Assembly: GCA_934401915.1 (NCBI GenBank)
Contig: CAKRSV010000003.1
Span: 1 to 64,000 of the forward strand
DNA from: an uncultured Lachnospiraceae bacterium
GTDB lineage: Bacteria; Bacillota; Clostridia; Lachnospirales; Lachnospiraceae
Reading direction: 5' to 3'
Length of the DNA stretch: 64,000 nt
Shown: positions 1 to 7,751 of the stretch, one piece after another
Layout: every line of letters starts with the position of its first letter
How positions within the stretch are numbered: position 1 is the stretch's first letter
Notes under the pieces: generated by a model
The model's input: the letters and a program-made list of their open reading frames with translations, nothing else
The model's database searches: none
What the model was told of the DNA's origin: nothing
Translations under genes and position numbers: made by a program

Positions 1-67
1 TTTTACAACGGTATTGTATAGTGAAGCAGAGGAAAAACAAAACATGTTTCAGAGAGGAGAAACGATT

Positions 68-391
68 ATGAGAATTATATGTTTTCTGCTTATTGGTGAT
101 GGTATGAGCTATCCCCAGTTTCAGGCAGCATCTGACTATCTTGGAGCAATAGCAGATGAAGATTATGTCAAGGCACTTCCGAGCAATAGCTATGAAGACC
201 GTGGAGGAGCAGTACTGGACGGACCGGAAGCAGGATACAAGGTTACCTATACACAGGCTGATGCAGAAGCGGTTACGGCTGAAGGTGGAAAGATTGACTG
301 GGCATGTCATGCAAATGATGCCGGCGCAAAGGATAAAACAGAGGATCTTCATAAAATGATAAAGGAGTATAAGTTTGATGAACAAGAATAA
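68..391 (+). pseudogene. Alkaline phosphatase remnant, internally deleted
   Basis: The start of the frame matches the metal-binding N-terminus of the alkaline phosphatase family (LLIGDGMSYPQFQAASDYLG, then EDYVKALPS and VLDGPE). It jumps within about 30 codons to the motif GGKIDWACHANDAGA, which normally lies several hundred residues further on. The phosphoserine region and most of the core are missing, and there is no signal peptide, so the 107-residue product cannot be a working phosphatase. A good ribosome site (AGAGAGGAG) precedes ATG 68, so the original start seems preserved. The open frame can be extended to a TTG at 14, but this adds nothing recognisable. It is read as a decayed gene with one or more in-frame internal deletions; the family assignment is from the two motifs only. 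Confidence 0.7.
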
Positions 392-692
392 GTTTGCGAT
401 TACACCACCTATGGGCTGGAACAGCTATGATTATTATGACACTACGGTGAATGAGGAACAGGTAAAATAGAATGCATAGTATATGGCTATGCATTTGAAG
501 GAATTCGGATACGAGTATATTGTTGCGGACATTGAATGGTATTCCAATGATGCCGGAACAAAACGCAAAGAATTTCAGTACATTCCGTTTGGAGATGACG
601 TAATGGATGAGTTTGGGCGTTTTCAGCCCAGTCCCGGCAGATTTCCGTCATCAGCAGACGGAAGCGGATTTACACACCTGCTTCTTATGTAA
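378..692 (+). pseudogene. GH27 alpha-galactosidase N-terminal remnant with two in-frame TAG codons
   Basis: ATG 378 starts a frame reading MNKNKFAITPPMGWNSYDYY, the classic N-terminus of GH27 alpha-galactosidases. It continues as GYEYIVADIEWYSNDAG and DEFGRFQPSPGRFPSSADG, also conserved in that family. The same frame is interrupted by TAG at 468-470 and TAG at 477-479, exactly where family members have ordinary residues between VK and YMAMHLKEFGY. Similarity ends near 675, just before the transposase remnant, so the catalytic C-terminal part is absent. An imperfect inverted repeat (702-732) lies directly after. It could be expressed only as short peptides. The first codons overlap the end of the phosphatase remnant. 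Confidence 0.72.
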
Positions 693-699
693 TGACTGC

Positions 700-1317
700 T
701 TAACAACACGCTAAATTTTCTGCGTTGTTGTTTTGTATATTAATCAGCATGAATTCATACTGTTTGCACCTTGAAAAAACGATATCGAAAAATAAGCGCA
801 AAAGGGATCTGCTTATTCGATCCACATTCATTGCTATGACTGACAGCGCTATGGAGCTTCCCGTTGTCTCATCCAGCCTGCTGGTAACCAGACCGAGTCC
901 GTATTTTTGTTTTGCAAGGGCAAATGCTCTTTCCACTGCGATTCGATCAGCATTGTCTTCGTATTCCGTCTTTCGGTCAGTTGTGGCATTTTTCTTTGGC
1001 CTTCCAAGAGACGGCCCTGATAAGCGGATTCCGTGCTCCCTGCAATAGACAAGGTTGTTTCTGTTCCTGTAGATTTTATCTGCCAGGATGCGTTCCGGAT
1101 AATGCCCCGTTCTTTCGAAATACTGCGCAGCGGCTGCGATCCATCTTTGCCCCGAACTCCACGGGTGCAGCTGCCTTTCCCCGGACAATCGGACGGATGC
1201 AGGGCTGGCTGATACTGACGATCCGGTCAGGAACCGAGTGCACTTTATTTTCATACATGTACTTCTGCTGTTGAAATCTGCAAGTCCAAGCTGATGATAT
1301 CGTTCGAATTTATACAT
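700..1317 (-). pseudogene. IS1182/IS5-type transposase remnant, deleted and frameshifted
   Basis: Read leftwards from 1317, the first 16 codons (MYKFERYHQLGLADFN) look like the N-terminus of an IS1182/IS5-like DDE transposase. The sequence then jumps into the middle of the protein in another frame (MYENKVHSVPDRIVSISQP to VEFGAKMD, about 1258-1120). It shifts back for the C-terminal part, which carries GHYPERILADKIYRNRNN, GIRLSGPSLGRPKK and VERAFALAKQKYGLGLV. Family members are roughly 450-500 residues; here only about 200 codons remain, in two frames. The element cannot encode an active transposase. It abuts the truncated GH27 remnant, so insertion followed by decay is a reasonable history. 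No clear terminal inverted repeats or target duplication were identified. Confidence 0.75.
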
Positions 1318-1523
1318 GAGTTTTCTCCCAAATGCAAGGTTTTTATAGCAATTTATATATTTCCCCTGCATTTATTGTACTGCTTTTGACTGGAAAACTC
1401 AGTATTTTTAAGGAATTTATGCGTATTTTTTATTATTGAGCAGCCATTAAATAAGTCGGGAAACCGATACGACGCCTTCCAAAGTCAGAAGACGCAGGAA
1501 AACAGAAAAATGAGAAAGAAATA

Positions 1524-1566
1524 CCTCATGCAGATGGCAGAAACATTGTGTCGCATGAGGTTTTTT
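1524..1566 (+). terminator. Intrinsic terminator
   Basis: Perfect 8-bp arms CCTCATGC and GCATGAGG enclose a 21-nt loop and are followed by six T residues. The promoter of the next gene lies downstream, so this does not attenuate that promoter's transcript. It would end a transcript coming from the left, either read-through or a short RNA from about 1386-1440. Confidence 0.7.
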
Positions 1567-1671
1567 GTGTCAAAGTACCGCACTGGTAATACATTACGCC
1601 TGTAATTGTATTTTTATACGAACAACAATGATTTTTTCCCACAATTTTAGTACCTTAGTGTGGTATAAATA

Positions 1672-1700
1672 TTGACTGGAAAAAACTAGTGTATTAAAAT
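1672..1700 (+). promoter_or_regulatory. Sigma-A promoter of the 1801 gene
   Basis: TTGACT, 17-nt spacer, TAAAAT. Predicted start of transcription is near 1707, giving a leader of about 94 nt that contains the TAAGAA-GTA-TTCTTA hairpin and the GAGGAGG ribosome site. Confidence 0.7.
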
Positions 1701-1800
1701 ATTAAGAAATTGAAATGTTTTAGTGAAATGTAAGAAGCGATTAAGAAGTATTCTTATAACGAGATGAAATATTTCAAAAAATAAGAGGAGGAAATTTAGC

Positions 1801-4800
1801 ATGAGAAAAGTTTCAGAGAAATGCAGACGTGCACTCTCTGCGATCCTGGCAGCGGCCATGGTGCTCACATCGGCACCCGGCACGACCATGACTGCGATGG
1901 CGGCAGAGCAGACGGATGCGATTGAAACAGTTGTCGACAGCGAAGAGATTACTGTGGATGACGTAGCTTCACCGGACGGCGAGGAAAAGGCCGCACTGGA
2001 AGGTGAAGGGGGAACGGATGAAGGTGGTACTGGTTCAGAGACGACACAGTTGGAGAAGCCCAGGTTCACTATGGATCCGTCAGATGGAATGGCAGAAAAT
2101 AGGACAGATGCGTCCTTTACACTGAGTGTACCAGAGCATAGTATGGTAAAGTATGTAATTGGCGAAGCTAATCAGGATGAAGCTAATGTGGCTGATCCTA
2201 GTGAGAGCAATGGTAGCCCATATGCTGGTACAGTTACGGTACCAGCTCCTGACAAAGATGAGCAGGCGACCGTAGTTGTAAAGGCTATTGCAATTCCGGA
2301 CGGTATGGATACATCGGCTTCGTATACGAATTCAGAGGTAGCAACTACAACCTTTACTTTCAAGCCAGATGAGCGTGTAACATTTGACAGGCCAGAAATT
2401 AAACTCAATAAAACAGAAGCAGCTAACCGTGCGACGGACGTCACATTTACGATCGAAGGGGTGCCGGTAGATGGCGCTGTTGTGAAGTATACAGTAGATG
2501 GATCGGATCCGATAGGTTCTGATACAGCAACGGTGTATACTTCTGGTGAGGCAATTTCAGTTACAGCACCTGATATGGATACACAGGAAATTGTTACGAT
2601 CAAGGCTGCAGCAGTAGCAACGGATACAAAGAAGTATTATAATTCCGAAGTGGCAGAGGCGACCGTTACTTTTGCAGAGAAAGTGGAGACAGAAGCACCG
2701 GCTGCACCGACCATTACCTTGAAGAGTGGGGAAAACACTCTGGAAGACGGTGCAAAGGTAGAGTTTGGCACAAAGGTTTCCATGGAGATTGCTGCGGAAG
2801 ATGGAACGACCATCTACTACACGAAGGATGGAAGTGATCCGACAGATAAATCTGAGAAGTACAAGGAAGCAGTTACGCTGAGCTCTGCAAAAGAAGAGGG
2901 CGAGAAAGTCACAGTAAAGGCGATTGCCGTAAAAGATGGCAAGAGTTCTGAAGCTGCAACAGTAACAGTAAGATTTGATGGAAAGAAGTTTACTCTTACA
3001 GTAGAAAGCGAGAACTTCGATGGGTTTACTGTCAACCTTAACGAAATACTGGCTGGAGAAAAGGATTCGGAAAGGCTGACGATTGCGAACGATCATACAG
3101 TTCAGGTTACGAAGGGCGCAACGGTTTCCGGTGTAGTTCGGGTTAATGAAAACTATAGTCTTGTAAGTGCCGTTCTTGGCGGAACAGACTGGGTGAAAGA
3201 GGATATTAACAAAGAGAACATAAAGAACGGTTCTGTGGCGGTAGCATCCGCGAACGTAAGCAAAGATCAGACACTGACCGTTGTGACAAAGGCTGCTTGT
3301 GATGTTAAGGTTGTGAACGAAAAAGACATTGAGATCAACAAGACAGCAGAAGGCGACGATGCAGGCAAATATGTAGTAAATCCTGGCACATATACCATCA
3401 CGGCAACAGTGAAGGGATCCGAGACAGCAGTTGCGGTCGACGTAGCAGCGATCCTGGTAGGCGGTAAGGCATATAAGGGAGCGAGTCAGCCGAAAGTCGA
3501 TAACAATGCAGTTACACTTATGGTTGGCAATGATTTATACGGAAAGGACTTCGAGGTTCAGCTCAAGTCTAAGAACGAGGTAGTAGAAACGGTTAACTTT
3601 AAGGCTGTTCCGGTTCTGACCAAGGCTATTGTTGCAGGCGTCAATAACAAGGGTGCACTGACACAGAACATTCTGTCATATCAAGGGTATGATATGGCTC
3701 TGACTCCGAATACGCTGACAGGGGAAGAACTTCAGGCGCAGCTTGGCGTATACTCGACGGATAGCGAGCTCGTGGAAGCAAGCTTTGGACCTTTGGGATA
3801 TGGGAGGACGCTGTATCTGCAAACCAAAGAAACAGCAACAACGAAGCCTGTCAAGGTGATCTTATATAATAAGCTGCTTTACGGGGAAAATGAACAGGAA
3901 GTAACTGAGGAAGAGATCAATAACAGAGGAGCTGCAGTTGCAACGATCAATGTCAGTGTGGCATTGCCCGCATGGACGAAAAATCCTCTTGCAGTGAAGT
4001 ATGTAGACAGTACGGATACAGAGCTCAAGGTATCGGTTACGGCTCCTGCTGGTCTGAATTATGACACAGAAGGCTATTATTATATTTTCGATGTGAAGGA
4101 TCCTTCCACAGTAAGTGGAAATATTCCGGCGGTGCCTAAGTATTTTGTAGAAGAAGCAACAGCTGGAACAAAGACTTATACTCTCAAGGTAATTGATGCT
4201 GATACTGGAAAAGGCGCTGCAAAGAGCTTTGAAGTTAAGGCATATCTGGTATGGGCAACCGGTGAGAATAAACCGGCAGGCCTGAATGATGAAAATATCG
4301 TTACAAAGACAGCAGAAGCAAAGAGTCCTTTGAAGTGTTCTACCAAGGCTCCTTACTATGCGGACAAGATCAGCCTCAAGAAAGGCACGACAACGATCTA
4401 TTCCGGTCAGCAGGATGTACAGATCGCAACGATCAATTACGGCAAGAATACGACTTATCTGGACGCCAACGCAGAGCTTGTCGGAGCTGAAAAACCAAAC
4501 CAAATCTACCTTTATGTAAACGATGGCAAGGTTTATGCATCGGTCTACAGCGAAATAACACCCGGCAAGTATACGGTTAAGGTAACGGCAGAGGCAGAAG
4601 CCGGTATGAAGGCGGCAGAGGCAACACTTCCGATCACGGTAGTAGCCGGTATCAGTGAGATCCATGCCGTTGGATCGACCGATAAGATTTATCTGGATAC
4701 AAAAAAAGGCGGCAAGGCAGACGTAACAGTTAAATATGGTGACTACAATACTACGAACAAGCCTAAGAGCGCAAAGTTCATCTATACACTTGGCAAAGTA

Positions 4801-7482
4801 GTAGATGGCAACTTCGTAGCAGATGCGGCTCCTCTTGGAACAAATTCAAAGAATAAGGGTTATGTAACACTTGATCAGAAGGGAAATGTTACCGTTGATA
4901 AGACTTACGCGGTAAAGGAAACTGCGGGTGAAAACACCTTCGCAGTACAGGTCAAGGCAAATGATTACAAGGGTAATGACGTATCCGACTATGTGGAGTT
5001 TACGGTTGTAAAAGATGCACAGACACTTGGCAAGCTGGTACTGCTCAGAGAGGATGACACAGCAATTCTTCCCGAGGACGAGCAGAAAAATAACTATGTG
5101 GCAAGTGCGCTGGATGGTGCACAGGTGGCAGTTCTTGCGAATGCCGAAGCAACAGTTGGAGAAGATGGCAAGTATTCTGACACAGAGACCGTAGATTCTA
5201 ATCTGTATACCGTATCCGTAAAGGGTAAGGGAATCACTGTTGACAAAAATGGCGCTCTTACAGTGTCCAACCCGGCAGCAAAGAAACTTACCATTACAGC
5301 GACGACCAAGGATGGCGGAAAGAAGAGCGTTTCTCTTACAATCGGTCAATTAGTTTATGATGATATTGCCAAAAAGAATGTCAGAGTAGCATGGCAATAT
5401 AGCGATGAAAACGGCATAGAAAAAACAGTTCTCAAAACTGGTGAAGAAGGCAATAAACTTGAATTAAGTAATGGTTATGCTCTTCACAGCGGAGATATGT
5501 TTGCTCTTCAGATTGTCTATGGTGAAGATAATGATTTGAAGGATATTGACAGGTTCCAGAACTACACCATCAGCGTATCCGGTGGAGCAAAGGTTCTCGT
5601 AGATTGTACTACGTACGATCCGAATCTGGCAAAGAATCAGAGCGTCGGTGTTATGCTGACAGATCCTGCAAAAGACATAACGGTTACCCTGAAGAATGGC
5701 AATGACAGGAATGACAAGAAGGTATATGTATTAAAGGCAACAGATGCTGAGAAGGAACTTGCTGCACCTCAGATTAAACTGGATTCGAAGCAGACACTTG
5801 TGGCAGGAAAGCAGGCAGAGCAGACACTGAAGTTCTCGGTGAAGGGTAATGTGCCGGAGAATGCTGACTTTATGTTATTAGGTGCAGACCTTAAATCCCA
5901 GGAATTCTTTGGGTATGATGCTGTTAAGGAGACAACATATGCAGCAAAAGACCAGAAGATTACTGTGACCTTTAAAAAGGGTGCGATTGAGAAGGCCGGA
6001 AGCGCAAATGTATACTTTGCCATGACTGCGCCCGGAGAGGCTGGAACTCAATATAGCAAGCTCGGCAAAGCTGTAAAGATCACCGCAGTCAATATGAAGA
6101 AGTCCTTTAAGCTGGTTGATAAGTACAAGATGTCAGCAGTAGATGCAAGCAAAGTAGCTGTGGCATATAAGGCAACCGGTGTGGAGGATGTAACAGTTAC
6201 AAACCTGTACAATGAAAATGTAAAGGGTCAGGCGAACAAATTCACGGATCTGATCGGTATCGCATCGGATGATGAGAGTCTTGAGCTGAAGCAGTATGCA
6301 GTGGATCAGAAGATCAGCGGCTATGTTGAAGTAGAGGTGACATACGACGACGGCGAGGAAGAGACAATCGTATCAAAGGTTACCGTGACTCTTCCTAAGG
6401 AAGGAAAAGGCGTTAATTCCTACAAGGCAGCAGATGTAACGCTGGTAAAGGGTAAGACAACAGTAGCTGAAGCTGAGAAGATGCCGGTTGTGATCAAGGC
6501 TGGCAAAAATGAAGCAGAGGTAGCTCAGGCTGTAGTGACAGACGCAATCGATGGTATTAAAGTAGCAGGCATTGAGGATGGTAAGGTATATCTGAACGTA
6601 AAGGATTTTGTTGATGCACACAAGAAGGATAAGATTAAGCAGGCTGTGGAGCTTAAGGTTGTTCTTGCCGGAGCAAACGATCAGGATACAGATGTTACAG
6701 TCAACAAGAATGCAATTACGCTGAAAGTCAATGTAGTTGTACCGAAAGAGATGCTGTTTGAAGAAGAACGGGCAGAGCTTACACCTGCCATTAAATTCAG
6801 CAATGAGGCTCCTGAGAACAGAGCAAATGATGTTACCTTCACAATTACGACAGCAGAGGCAAAGAAGGTTAAGGCAATATACTACACCACCGATGGAACC
6901 GATCCGGCGCTGGATGCAAAGGGAAAACCGCAGGGTACTACTACGAAGTATGCTAAGAAAGGGACAATTCCCGTTCAGAATATGGATGAAGCGGCAACGG
7001 TTACGGTTAAGGTTCTTGTTGTAGCTAAGGATCAGACGAATTATAAGAACACAACCGGAAGTGCAGATGTTACCTTTAAGGCGGCAGAAACACCGGCAGA
7101 ACCGGCAGCGCTTACTGCTCCTAAGATCACGTTCAGCAATTCATTACCTAAGAACAGAGAGAGCATCACCTTTACGATCGAGACGCAGGCTGCGGAAAAA
7201 GAATATATTAAGGGCGTGTACTATACAACCGATGAAAGTGAGCCGGCGTTAGATGGAGATGGAAATCCGACTGGTACTACGCAGGAGTACAATGGTACAG
7301 AGGCAACTCTCGAAGGACCAGATGTAGATGGAGAAAAGTTGGTTTGGGTTAAGGTTCTTGTCGTAGCGAAGGATAAGGCGACGCACACGGACGTAACTAA
7401 CAGCGCAACTGTTACCTTTGCTGCAAAGACAACAGAAAGCGGTGATACAGGAAGCGGAGATGGTGAAGAAACCGGTAACTAA
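1801..7482 (+). CDS. Giant secreted protein with CHB_HEX modules at both ends
   Basis: 1893 residues. Residues 1-35 form a Sec signal peptide: basic start, hydrophobic core AILAAAMVLTSAPG, and AMA-A before the likely cleavage site. An acidic linker follows (about 36-80). Three N-terminal chitobiase/hexosaminidase C-terminal-like (CHB_HEX) modules lie at about 88-195, 199-293 and 303-391, with motifs YTVDGSDP and YYTKDGSDPT. Two more close the protein at about 1663-1760 (YYTTDGTDPA) and 1773-1876 (YYTTDESEPA). The 1200-residue middle looks all-beta, with bacterial Ig-like stretches such as VKGKGITVDKNGALTVSNP. There is no LPXTG signal, membrane anchor, S-layer homology domain or obvious catalytic motif, so how it is retained at the surface is unclear. 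It has its own promoter and terminator and is paralogous to the protein at 9083. An adhesive or structural surface role is inferred. Confidence 0.85.
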   Translation: MRKVSEKCRRALSAILAAAMVLTSAPGTTMTAMAAEQTDAIETVVDSEEITVDDVASPDGEEKAALEGEGGTDEGGTGSETTQLEKPRFTMDPSDGMAENRTDASFTLSVPEHSMVKYVIGEANQDEANVADPSESNGSPYAGTVTVPAPDKDEQATVVVKAIAIPDGMDTSASYTNSEVATTTFTFKPDERVTFDRPEIKLNKTEAANRATDVTFTIEGVPVDGAVVKYTVDGSDPIGSDTATVYTSGEAISVTAPDMDTQEIVTIKAAAVATDTKKYYNSEVAEATVTFAEKVETEAPAAPTITLKSGENTLEDGAKVEFGTKVSMEIAAEDGTTIYYTKDGSDPTDKSEKYKEAVTLSSAKEEGEKVTVKAIAVKDGKSSEAATVTVRFDGKKFTLTVESENFDGFTVNLNEILAGEKDSERLTIANDHTVQVTKGATVSGVVRVNENYSLVSAVLGGTDWVKEDINKENIKNGSVAVASANVSKDQTLTVVTKAACDVKVVNEKDIEINKTAEGDDAGKYVVNPGTYTITATVKGSETAVAVDVAAILVGGKAYKGASQPKVDNNAVTLMVGNDLYGKDFEVQLKSKNEVVETVNFKAVPVLTKAIVAGVNNKGALTQNILSYQGYDMALTPNTLTGEELQAQLGVYSTDSELVEASFGPLGYGRTLYLQTKETATTKPVKVILYNKLLYGENEQEVTEEEINNRGAAVATINVSVALPAWTKNPLAVKYVDSTDTELKVSVTAPAGLNYDTEGYYYIFDVKDPSTVSGNIPAVPKYFVEEATAGTKTYTLKVIDADTGKGAAKSFEVKAYLVWATGENKPAGLNDENIVTKTAEAKSPLKCSTKAPYYADKISLKKGTTTIYSGQQDVQIATINYGKNTTYLDANAELVGAEKPNQIYLYVNDGKVYASVYSEITPGKYTVKVTAEAEAGMKAAEATLPITVVAGISEIHAVGSTDKIYLDTKKGGKADVTVKYGDYNTTNKPKSAKFIYTLGKVVDGNFVADAAPLGTNSKNKGYVTLDQKGNVTVDKTYAVKETAGENTFAVQVKANDYKGNDVSDYVEFTVVKDAQTLGKLVLLREDDTAILPEDEQKNNYVASALDGAQVAVLANAEATVGEDGKYSDTETVDSNLYTVSVKGKGITVDKNGALTVSNPAAKKLTITATTKDGGKKSVSLTIGQLVYDDIAKKNVRVAWQYSDENGIEKTVLKTGEEGNKLELSNGYALHSGDMFALQIVYGEDNDLKDIDRFQNYTISVSGGAKVLVDCTTYDPNLAKNQSVGVMLTDPAKDITVTLKNGNDRNDKKVYVLKATDAEKELAAPQIKLDSKQTLVAGKQAEQTLKFSVKGNVPENADFMLLGADLKSQEFFGYDAVKETTYAAKDQKITVTFKKGAIEKAGSANVYFAMTAPGEAGTQYSKLGKAVKITAVNMKKSFKLVDKYKMSAVDASKVAVAYKATGVEDVTVTNLYNENVKGQANKFTDLIGIASDDESLELKQYAVDQKISGYVEVEVTYDDGEEETIVSKVTVTLPKEGKGVNSYKAADVTLVKGKTTVAEAEKMPVVIKAGKNEAEVAQAVVTDAIDGIKVAGIEDGKVYLNVKDFVDAHKKDKIKQAVELKVVLAGANDQDTDVTVNKNAITLKVNVVVPKEMLFEEERAELTPAIKFSNEAPENRANDVTFTITTAEAKKVKAIYYTTDGTDPALDAKGKPQGTTTKYAKKGTIPVQNMDEAATVTVKVLVVAKDQTNYKNTTGSADVTFKAAETPAEPAALTAPKITFSNSLPKNRESITFTIETQAAEKEYIKGVYYTTDESEPALDGDGNPTGTTQEYNGTEATLEGPDVDGEKLVWVKVLVVAKDKATHTDVTNSATVTFAAKTTESGDTGSGDGEETGN

Positions 7483-7554
7483 ATCGAAAACCGCATGACA
7501 GCTTTCAAAGACAGAACATTTGAAAGAATTAAAAAAAGCAAGATAACAAGAAAG

Positions 7555-7587
7555 CCCCCGTACAGGAAACTGTATGGGGGTATTTTT
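7555..7587 (+). terminator. Intrinsic terminator of the 1801 gene
   Basis: 11-bp arms CCCCCGTACAG and CTGTATGGGGG, with one G-T wobble pair, closed by a GAAA tetraloop and followed by TATTTTTAT. A textbook rho-independent terminator 70 bp after the stop codon. Confidence 0.9.
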
Positions 7588-7614
7588 ATGCCGGGGAAAA
7601 GCGGCAGACAGCGT

Positions 7615-7642
7615 TTGACAAATTGTATGAAATATGTAATAG
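7615..7642 (+). promoter_or_regulatory. Promoter of the nuclease and second giant protein genes
   Basis: Perfect -35 TTGACA, 16-nt spacer, TAATAG. It lies just after the preceding terminator and 110 bp before the start of the nuclease gene, so it can serve both the nuclease gene and the gene at 9083. Confidence 0.6.
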
Positions 7643-7652
7643 TATAACCATC

Positions 7653-7702
7653 GGGCAGGATCTTCTGCCCTGTATTCAGAGATCATCGCCCGCGTCGGGC
7701 AG
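7653..7702 (+). promoter_or_regulatory. Leader with two competing hairpins
   Basis: Hairpin 1 is GGGCAG-GATCTT-CTGCCC (7653-7670). Hairpin 2 is GCCCG-CGT-CGGGC (7688-7700). The box CGGGCAG occurs at 7652 and again at 7696, so the CTGCCC arm of hairpin 1 could pair with either copy, making alternative folds possible. The element sits in the leader, 50 nt before the nuclease start codon. Regulation is inferred only from this geometry. Confidence 0.4.
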
Positions 7703-7751
7703 ATTTCCAAAGTAAAAGACATATGTCAGTGAAATGAAGGAGGATTTGCCT

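Larger units (their letters stand above)
1318..1800. other. 483-bp intergenic region upstream of the first giant secreted protein
   Basis: AT-rich and without a credible gene. It contains a short GNRA-type hairpin (TCGG-GAAA-CCGA, 1456-1467), a rightward intrinsic terminator (1524-1566), a sigma-A promoter (1672-1700), a 6-bp inverted repeat TAAGAA-GTA-TTCTTA near 1742-1757 in the leader, and a strong ribosome site GAGGAGG (1785-1791). A second box TTGACTGGAAAA at 1386 resembles the -35 region at 1672 and may start a short untranslated transcript that ends at the terminator. No known riboswitch class could be matched by eye. Confidence 0.5.

Noticed and set aside
378-692. Pyrrolysine or selenocysteine-type recoding of the GH27 frame
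   Set aside because: The codons are TAG, not TGA; they replace unrelated variable residues; and the catalytic half of the gene is missing, so decay explains them better.
1441-1566. Riboswitch (for example cyclic-di-GMP or cobalamin type) controlling the giant protein gene
   Set aside because: Only a short GNRA hairpin and isolated GACGC and AAAG pieces are present; the conserved cores do not align, and the gene has its own promoter downstream of the terminator.
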